NCBI GenBank assembly: GCA_009692745.1
Contig: SHYO01000030.1
Span: forward strand, 1 to 34,119
Source: Chloroflexota bacterium
GTDB taxonomy: Bacteria; Chloroflexota; Anaerolineae; Epilineales; SHYO01
Direction of reading: 5' to 3'
Length of the DNA: 34,119 nt
This document shows, in pieces, positions 1 to 5,828 of the stretch (the stretch's first letter is position 1; every line of letters starts with the position of its first letter). The notes beneath the pieces were generated by a model that had not been told where the DNA came from, did no database searches, and saw only the letters and a list, made by a program, of their open reading frames with translations. The translations under genes were made by a program, and so were the position numbers.

Positions 1-1
1 G

Positions 2-238
2 GAGCAAAGCGACGAGCTGTGGTGGGACTGTTGGGCCGAACCTATCAGCCAATCCGCTGATATAAGTGATACCGGCGCTCAGACTGCTAAAACTTGGCAG
101 CTTTCTACTGTTTGTGTTCAGCATGGCGAGGCAAAACGGTACATTCCAACTCGTTTGGTGCTGGCACTACATATGACATCTCAGGGCTTGGTTCGATGGC
201 GAACGAGGCTAATTTGTGTCTTAGCGACTTCGCTATAG
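2..238 (+). CDS. Partial unknown reading frame entering from the left edge
   Basis: An open frame of 78 codons runs from the left edge to a TAG at 236-238. It is in the same frame as the P-type ATPase fragment that follows. The peptide is rich in Trp, Arg and Leu and matches no family I recognise; in particular it does not look like the M3-M5 or phosphorylation/nucleotide-binding parts of a P-type ATPase that should precede the downstream homology. It may be the C-terminus of an unrelated gene, part of a degraded mobile element, or chance: a 78-codon open stretch is uncommon but not rare. Confidence that it is a real gene is low. Confidence 0.25.
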   Translation, partial: EQSDELWWDCWAEPISQSADISDTGAQTAKTWQLSTVCVQHGEAKRYIPTRLVLALHMTSQGLVRWRTRLICVLATSL

Positions 239-283
239 CCAGTCGACAGGCTTAATCGAGACTGGCGAAAACACAACACTCGA

Positions 284-958
284 GTCTTTACCAGCAATGT
301 ACCGGAAGCCTGGCCCTTTATCCTCCAGATTATGTTCAATGTCCCCCTGGCGCTGGCGGTAATGCAGGTACTGGCTGTCGACCTGGGCACCGATATAGTC
401 CCCGCCCTGGCCCTGGGCACGGAGTCGCCCGATCCGGGCGTGATGGCCCTGCCGCCGCGTAAGCCCGGGGATCGGCTCATCGATCGGGGCCTGCTGCTGC
501 GGGCCTTAGTGTGGCTCGGCAGCCTACAAACGCTGCTATGCTTCACCGGCTTCTTTTTCTTGTTCTGGACATTTGGCTACCGGGATCTGTTACACCTGCC
601 GCGCCCGGACCTGCTGCCTTATGCGGAGCGGTTGCTGACCCGCGACGGTATGATCTATGTGCTGGCTACCTCGATTTTCCATGCCGGCGTCGTTACGACC
701 CAAATCGGCAACGCCCTGGCCTGCCGCACCGAGCGCATTTCAGTGTTTAAGATCGGCCTATTCAGCAACCGCTTCCTGCTCGCAGGTTTCCTGGTGGAGT
801 TGGCCCTGATTTGCATCCTGATCTATGGTCAGCCCTTTCAGACGATTTTTGAACTTGGACCGCTGCCGCTGCCATATTGGGCATTTATCATCTGGTATGC
901 GCCCATCATGTTCCTGGCCGAAGAGGGTAGAAAAGCGATTATGCGCCGGAGGAAGTGA
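284..958 (+). pseudogene. C-terminal fragment of a P-type cation-transporting ATPase
   Basis: The translation contains the hallmark of the Cation_ATPase_C domain (membrane helices M5-M10 of P2-type ATPases): FTSNVPEAWPF, then VMQVLAVDLGTD and VPALALG. Homology is visible upstream of the first ATG (332), from about 284, so that ATG is not a true start. Four or five further hydrophobic segments follow, for example LVWLGSLQTLLCFTGFFFLF and LAGFLVELALICILIYG, and the protein ends in a basic tail (RKAIMRRRK). The actuator, phosphorylation (DKTGT) and nucleotide-binding domains, about 600-700 residues, are absent, and an in-frame stop lies at 236-238. The fragment cannot work as a pump alone. It ends 6 bp before the first TrkA-like gene, so it may once have led a cation-homeostasis operon. 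A misassembly near 240-284 is an alternative to true truncation. Confidence 0.8.
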
Positions 959-964
959 GGAACC

Positions 965-1615
965 ATGAGAATCATCATCATCGGTTGTGGGCGGATGGGC
1001 AGCGGCCTGGCGGAGAACCTGGCTCTGCGCGGGCACGCTGTGACTGTGGTGGATAAGGATGCGGCGGCCCTGGAACACCTGGGAGCGGCGTTCAAAGGGC
1101 AGCAGGTGGTGGGCATCGGTATCGACCGGGATGTGCTCTTGCAGGCCGGCGTCGAGCGGGCCGATGGACTGGCAACCGTCACCAATAGCGATGAGACCAA
1201 CGTTATCGCCGCCCGCGTGGCGCGGCAGGTCTTCCATGTGCCGCGGGTGGTGGCCCGCCTTTTCGATCCGCGCAAGGCCGAAATCTACCGGCGGCTGGGA
1301 TTGCAGACCATCTCCACCACCACCTGGGGCATCAGCCGCATAGCGGATTTAATCTGTTACTCTCCGCTGGAGACGTTGCTGAGCCTGGGCAGCGGCGAGG
1401 TGGAGCTGCTAGAAACAGAAATCCCGGCCATGCTGGCCGGCCGGCAGGTAAATGAACTGACGTCCCTGACGGAGATTCACGTAGTCGCCATCAAACGCAA
1501 TAATCGCACCTTTCTGCCTACCCTGGGGACGGCCTTCCAGGTGGGGGATGTCGTGATCCTGGCGGTACTGGCGGATGCCACCGACCGGCTGAAAAGCCTG
1601 CTGGGGTGGGGATAA
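965..1615 (+). CDS. trkA: TrkA-type RCK protein (potassium channel/transporter regulatory subunit) 1
   Basis: A 216-residue cytoplasmic protein with the TrkA architecture: an N-terminal Rossmann fold (RCK_N) opening with MRIIIIGCGRMG, whose GxGxxG (residues 7-12) binds NAD(H) or ATP, an acidic residue closing strand 2 (VVDKD), and a C-terminal TrkA_C/RCK_C domain from about residue 135. In the family these proteins form rings that gate Trk/Ktr potassium uptake pores in response to nucleotides. The ATG follows a GAGG ribosome site by a few bases. The next TrkA-like gene starts 12 bp downstream, and the two are diverged paralogs. No TrkH/KtrB pore gene lies in the window, so the partner must be elsewhere. 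KtrA is an equally fair name. Confidence 0.86.
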   Translation: MRIIIIGCGRMGSGLAENLALRGHAVTVVDKDAAALEHLGAAFKGQQVVGIGIDRDVLLQAGVERADGLATVTNSDETNVIAARVARQVFHVPRVVARLFDPRKAEIYRRLGLQTISTTTWGISRIADLICYSPLETLLSLGSGEVELLETEIPAMLAGRQVNELTSLTEIHVVAIKRNNRTFLPTLGTAFQVGDVVILAVLADATDRLKSLLGWG

Positions 1616-1627
1616 GGAGAGCAACCC

Positions 1628-2329
1628 ATGGCAATGCGCGTGATCGTGGTAGGGGGCGGGAAGGTGGGGATGCGCCTGGCCCAACTGCTGTTGTCCGGCG
1701 GCCACCAGGTAACGGTGATTGAAGCCCGGGAAGAGAAGGCGCCCCGTATCCGGCGCGATCTGGCTGCCTGGCTGGCGCAGCCCTCCCCCACCCCTCCCTG
1801 GAGCGTGATCCCCGGCAGCGGCACCGATCCCACGGTGCTCGAAGCCGCCGGAATTCAGCAGGCTACTGTGGTGGCGGCTACCACGGGGGCGGATGAGACG
1901 AATCTGGTGGTGACCAGCCTGGCGCGCTTTGAATTTGGCGTGCCGCGCGTCATCGCGCGGGTCAACGATCCGCGGAATGCCTGGATGTTCACCCCGGACA
2001 TGGGCGTCGACGTGGCGCTCAACCAGGCCGACTTGATGGCCCACCTGATCGCCGAGGAGATATCGCTGGGGGATATGGTGACGCTGTTGAAGCTGCGCAA
2101 GGGGCTGTATTCCCTGGTGGAAGAGAAAGTGCATCCCACCTCCGCCGCGGTGGGCCGGCCGGTCGGGGCGCTGAATCTGCCCTCCGAATGTGTGTTGGCG
2201 GCCATCATCCGCAAAGGGGAGCTGATCATCCCGCGCAGCGACGTGGTGCTGCAACCGGCCGACGAAGTCCTGGCTGTGGCGCACCAATCCCAACTGGCCC
2301 AGTTCGCGGCCTTGCTGGCCGCGAAATAG
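1628..2329 (+). CDS. trkA: TrkA-type RCK protein 2
   Basis: A 233-residue protein with the same fold as its upstream neighbour: GGGKVG near residue 9 begins the Rossmann domain and VIEARE ends strand 2. RCK_C occupies roughly residues 150-230, including VGRPVGALNLP and a strand-rich tail with DEVLAVA. The start is supported by AAGGAG about 7 bases upstream. The pair is probably co-transcribed and may assemble as a hetero-ring or serve two transporters; a separate pair of single-RCK proteins contrasts with the fused double-RCK TrkA of enterobacteria. The gene ends 249 bp before the convergent regulator gene; I see no convincing terminator in that gap. Confidence 0.86.
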   Translation: MAMRVIVVGGGKVGMRLAQLLLSGGHQVTVIEAREEKAPRIRRDLAAWLAQPSPTPPWSVIPGSGTDPTVLEAAGIQQATVVAATTGADETNLVVTSLARFEFGVPRVIARVNDPRNAWMFTPDMGVDVALNQADLMAHLIAEEISLGDMVTLLKLRKGLYSLVEEKVHPTSAAVGRPVGALNLPSECVLAAIIRKGELIIPRSDVVLQPADEVLAVAHQSQLAQFAALLAAK

Positions 2330-2578
2330 GCGCATATCCGGACTTTTTGTTCCATCGCTGATACTGTTGGCAAAATCGGGTTCGAGGCTGGCAGGATTCC
2401 AGCACTCATGAAAACTGGGGCTACGGGGCGGGGGAAGGCATTACACCCAAGAGGCTATTCTCCGGCAAACGCGAAACGCCGGTATCGTGGTACAATAAGA
2501 GGTCCAATGCGTCAATTTTTATCCCATGGCCTTCTGCTTGCCAGGAACACCCCCACAAAGTTTATGAATGGTTGAGAG

Positions 2579-5470
2579 TTAGACACGCGAAACCTCCTCC
2601 AGCGCGTCCGCGATAGCCTGTTCCAGCGACATAGCCTGCCCGGCCGCCCAGGCGGCCTCGAAGGCGGCTTCGCCCAGTTGGGCACGGGCGGCGGCCAGGT
2701 CCTGCTCGTAATTCACGGGATGGGAGACGACACTGTTGGCATTTGGTAAGGCTACGGCGGCGGCGCATAAACGGACGGCGCTGGCGGCGCGACCCTGGGC
2801 TACTGCTATTCCGGCGATATTCCTGAGCAGATAGGCATGCGTAGCATTCACCTCCATCTCACGAGCCATAACCAGGCTCTCCGTAAATAGCGCAGCGGCC
2901 CGGCGGTGGTCGCCCTCTAGCCAGGCGGTCTCGCCCAATCTGGCCAGGAAGCCGTAAATATACGACTTTGTCCCCAAATCCTGGGCCAGTGCCAGCCCCT
3001 CCCTGAAGTGCGCGGCGGCGGCGCTGTAATCACCCTCCCTCAGTGGCACACATCCCAAATAATGGAGCGTGACCATGACACTAAATTTACTGCCTATTTT
3101 CCGGGCGAGCACCAGCCTATGGGTAAAGCGCTGGCGGGCAGCGGCGTAATCCCCTTGCTCTAAATCCAATATCCCCAGGTAACTGATAACGATGGATGCA
3201 GGATTTGTGTCGCCGATTTTTTGGAAGCCCGCCATACTCTCCTCAAGCCGGGCGCGGGCTGTCACGGGGTCCCCCCTGGTCATGGCTAAAACCCCCTCTA
3301 ACATGAAGGACTCGGCCAAGCCCCCGGCATCTCCGGCGGCACGGCAAAGCGCCTGGCCTTCGGTATACCGTTGGCCGGCGGCTGCGAGATGGTTTTGGTT
3401 GAATTCCAGCCGGCCCAGCCAGAACAGGGCGCGGGCCAGCCCGCGTTGGTCGCCCACTTCGCGCCAGATGGCGATACTCTCTTCACACCGGGAGCGTTGG
3501 GCAGCGCTATCTCCTTCGGCCAGTACCCCGGCAGCCTGGAGCGCTTTGGCGCGCGCGGCCGTGCGCCCCAGCGCTATGGTCTGCGCCAGAATCTCTTCCA
3601 GCCAGCGGCATATTTCGCTGATTTCGCCGCGCCAGTACGACCAGAACTGCGCCAGCGCCCCCGCCAGCCGTAAGCCCGCCTCGGTCGCCACGGACCATTG
3701 CAGCGCCGTTCGCAAATTATCTTGCTCGGTCTGCAGCCGTTTGGACCAGGCCATCTGCTGTGGGCCGTGTAGCTGGATCTCGCCCTCCTCGGCCAGCTTC
3801 AGGAAGTACGTCAGGTGGCGGTCGCGCACAGGGTCACCTTCGCCAGACTCCAGCAGCCTGTCGCGGGCATACTGGCGGATGGTCTCCAACAGGCGGTAGC
3901 GGGTCTCATCACCCTGATCTGCTACTCCCACCAGGGATTTATCTACCAGGCGCGTGAGCAAGTCCAGAATCTCGTTGGACAAGATTGAATCTTGTCCTAC
4001 ATTAATGTCGGCACACACCACCTCCGCCGCCTCCAGCGTCCAGCCACCTGCAAACACCGATAGGCGTCTAAACAGAATGCGCTCTTCCTCCGAGAGCAGG
4101 TTGTAGCTCCAATCGATCAGCGCCGCCAGGGTCTGCTGGCGCGGCAGGGCGGTGCGGCTGCCCCCCGTCAGCAGACGGAAGCGGTCGTCCAGCCGGTTGG
4201 CGATTTGCTCCACCGACATGGCGCGCACCCGGGCGGCCGCCAGCTCGATGGCCAGGGGGATGCCATCCAGCCGGTGGCAGATTTGGGCGACGGCCGGCGC
4301 ATTCTGGTTGGTCACGGTGAAGTCTGGCTTGACCGTGGTAGCCCGCTCGATGAACAGCCGCACCGCCTCATATTGGGAGAGGGCCGCGACGGCGGACAAG
4401 TGTTGCGGGTCAGGTAACGAAAGGGAGGGCACGTGAAAGGGCACTTCCCCGGCAATGCCCAGCGCCTCGCGGCTGGTGGCCAGCAGCTTCAAGTGGGGGC
4501 AAGCCCGCAGCAGCGTCTCGGCCACCTGGGCGCAGGCTGCCACCAGATGCTCGCAATTGTCCAGGATCAGCAATAAGGATTTGGCGCGCAGGTAGTCCGT
4601 TACCGTCGCCAGCAGCGGGCGGCCAGACTCTTCGCGCACACCCAGCACGGCAGCCACGGCCTGGGGCGCCAGCGCCGGGTCGGATATGGGCGCCAGTTCT
4701 ACCAGCCAGACGCCGTCGGGGAAGGTATCCAACAGATCGGCTGCCACTTGCAGGGAGAGGCGGGTCTTGCCGGTACCCCCCACCCCGGTGAGGGTCAGCA
4801 GATGGGTCTTGGTCAATAGCCGCTTGACCTCGGCCATCTCCTTCTCCCGGCCCACGAAGCTGGTGAGCTGCACCGGCAGGTTGTGGGGGAAGGCGTCCAA
4901 TGTGCGCAGCGCCGGGAAGTCGGATGGCAAGTCGGGCGCAACCAACTGGAAGATCTGCTCAGGGCGCACCAGATCGCGCAGGCGGCGCTCGCCCAGGTCC
5001 TGCAGGGTGACGTCAGCGGGCAGGTTGTCCCGCACCAATTCCTGGGTCGCGGCCGAGAGCAGCGTCTGGCCGCCGTGCCCGGCAGCCATCAGGCGCGCTA
5101 CCCGGCTGAGCGTCGCGCCGAAGTAGTCGCCGTCACGCACATCGGCCGCGCCGGTGTGCAGAGCCGCGCGCACTTTGATGGCCGCCGGGCGGGGCAACCC
5201 CGCCCCTGCGGTCCAATCCTCGGCGGTGAGGGCACGCTGGATGGCGAGGGCGGCGGCCAGGGCGGGCAGGGCCGTGGGGAAGGCGGCGCAGAACTCGTCG
5301 CCCACGGTCTTGAAGACATAGCCGTCGTGGCTCTCGATGGTACTGCGCACGATAGTGTCGTGGCGCGCCAGGGCGGTTTTCATGGCCTCGGGGTGCTGCT
5401 GCCACAGCCGCGTACTCCCTTCGATGTCGCTGAACAGGAAGGTGACCGTGCCGCTGGGTAAATCAGACAT
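2579..5470 (-). CDS. Class III cyclase-like / NB-ARC-type ATPase / TPR regulator, copy A
   Basis: A 963-residue multidomain protein. Residues 5-180 form a class III nucleotide cyclase homology domain, with metal-binding Asp15 (FSDIEGSTRLW) and Asp58 (KTVGDEF). The transition-state Asn of the NxxxR motif is Ser122 (SRVAR, Arg126 kept), so catalytic activity is doubtful. Residues 200-480 form an AfsR/LuxR-like STAND ATPase with P-loop GVGGTGKT (229-236), Walker B LLLILDN (299-305) and the motif GIPLAIELAAARV. The C-terminal half (about 570-950) is TPR-like helical repeats. No DNA-binding domain is obvious, so this is probably a signalling switch. The ATG is preceded by GAGGT. It is paralogous to the gene at 5826-8762 and carries a palindromic in-frame insert at 3977-3997. 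Family assignment is firm; the signal and output are unknown. Confidence 0.85.
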   Translation of the reverse strand: MSDLPSGTVTFLFSDIEGSTRLWQQHPEAMKTALARHDTIVRSTIESHDGYVFKTVGDEFCAAFPTALPALAAALAIQRALTAEDWTAGAGLPRPAAIKVRAALHTGAADVRDGDYFGATLSRVARLMAAGHGGQTLLSAATQELVRDNLPADVTLQDLGERRLRDLVRPEQIFQLVAPDLPSDFPALRTLDAFPHNLPVQLTSFVGREKEMAEVKRLLTKTHLLTLTGVGGTGKTRLSLQVAADLLDTFPDGVWLVELAPISDPALAPQAVAAVLGVREESGRPLLATVTDYLRAKSLLLILDNCEHLVAACAQVAETLLRACPHLKLLATSREALGIAGEVPFHVPSLSLPDPQHLSAVAALSQYEAVRLFIERATTVKPDFTVTNQNAPAVAQICHRLDGIPLAIELAAARVRAMSVEQIANRLDDRFRLLTGGSRTALPRQQTLAALIDWSYNLLSEEERILFRRLSVFAGGWTLEAAEVVCADINVGQDSILSNEILDLLTRLVDKSLVGVADQGDETRYRLLETIRQYARDRLLESGEGDPVRDRHLTYFLKLAEEGEIQLHGPQQMAWSKRLQTEQDNLRTALQWSVATEAGLRLAGALAQFWSYWRGEISEICRWLEEILAQTIALGRTAARAKALQAAGVLAEGDSAAQRSRCEESIAIWREVGDQRGLARALFWLGRLEFNQNHLAAAGQRYTEGQALCRAAGDAGGLAESFMLEGVLAMTRGDPVTARARLEESMAGFQKIGDTNPASIVISYLGILDLEQGDYAAARQRFTHRLVLARKIGSKFSVMVTLHYLGCVPLREGDYSAAAAHFREGLALAQDLGTKSYIYGFLARLGETAWLEGDHRRAAALFTESLVMAREMEVNATHAYLLRNIAGIAVAQGRAASAVRLCAAAVALPNANSVVSHPVNYEQDLAAARAQLGEAAFEAAWAAGQAMSLEQAIADALEEVSRV
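3977..3997. repeat. Perfect palindrome inserted in frame in regulator copy A
   Basis: The 10-bp arms GGACAAGATT and AATCTTGTCC flank a single G. On the coding (minus) strand the palindrome and its edge encode GQDSILS. The surrounding peptide (DINVGQDS) interrupts the winged-helix-like segment after the ATPase core where relatives pass more directly into EVLDLLTRLVDKSL. The same sequence, expanded, occurs at the equivalent site of copy B. Confidence 0.75.
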
Positions 5471-5548
5471 AAATGATACCTCACTACCTGGCCGGAATCG
5501 TGGAAATTGGGAAGATGATAGGGCAATATGTGGACTTGTAGAAGCAGG

Positions 5549-5576
5549 ATTATAGGCCGAATGCTATGGCGCGCAA
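5549..5576 (-). promoter_or_regulatory. Sigma70-type promoter for regulator copy A
   Basis: Read on the minus strand: TTGCGC (-35, 5571-5576), a 16-bp spacer, then TATAAT (-10, 5549-5554). Transcription would begin near 5541, about 70 bases upstream of the ATG. It lies outside the MITE-like element. Confidence 0.6.
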
Positions 5577-5620
5577 CTTAACGGCCCAATCATTGCCCAC
5601 CACCCAGGATTGATGAAAAT

Positions 5621-5828
5621 TAAGAAATTAAGTACGACACCTGAATTCCTGCCGCAGACAAAGTTGAATTTAATTGCGATACTACATCTTAAAAGATGTA
5701 GCTTACAAGCAGTAGCGCTCTAAACTACATCTTTATGCTGTGCCTTACACAGCGGATGTAGTGCTTGCAATAAAAGAAGCGTTGCTAGTGCGCAGAGCGC
5801 CTTCAACGGTGTCCGAACTAATTTCTTA
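5621..5828. mobile_element. MITE-like element with imperfect terminal inverted repeats
   Basis: The 355 bp between the two regulator genes holds an AT-richer, non-coding segment of about 208 bp. Its ends are inverted copies: the left end begins TAAGAAATTA and closes with ACACC, the right end reads GGTGT then TAATTTCTTA, matching over about 21 bp with a few differences, and weaker similarity extends 6-7 bp further out on both sides. If TA is the target duplication, the ends would suit an IS630/Tc1-type MITE. The right end supplies the stop codon of regulator copy B (5826-5828). No transposase is present. Internal nested palindromes are listed separately. Confidence 0.6.
5682..5762. repeat. Four alternating inverted copies of an ACTACATCTT motif
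   Basis: Arm 1 CTACATCTT (5682-5690), arm 2 AAGATGTAG (5693-5701), arm 3 ACTACATCTT (5724-5733) and arm 4 GATGTAGT (5755-5762). Arm 1 pairs perfectly with 2, arm 2 perfectly with 3, and arm 3 (8 bp) with 4; the 3-4 hairpin is extended by an inner GCTGTG/CACAGC stem (5737-5742 with 5748-5753). Pairings 1-2 plus 3-4 exclude pairing 2-3, so a transcript could switch between two folds. Confidence 0.7.

Noticed and set aside
1409-2335. Long minus-strand open frame (308 codons) opposite the two TrkA genes
   Set aside because: It covers two recognised RCK genes on the other strand and has a low-complexity His/Gln/Arg composition typical of antisense shadows.
4883-5461. Plus-strand open frame opposite the cyclase domain of regulator copy A
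   Set aside because: A Gly/Arg/Gln-rich antisense shadow; an equivalent shadow occurs opposite copy B simply because the genes are paralogous.
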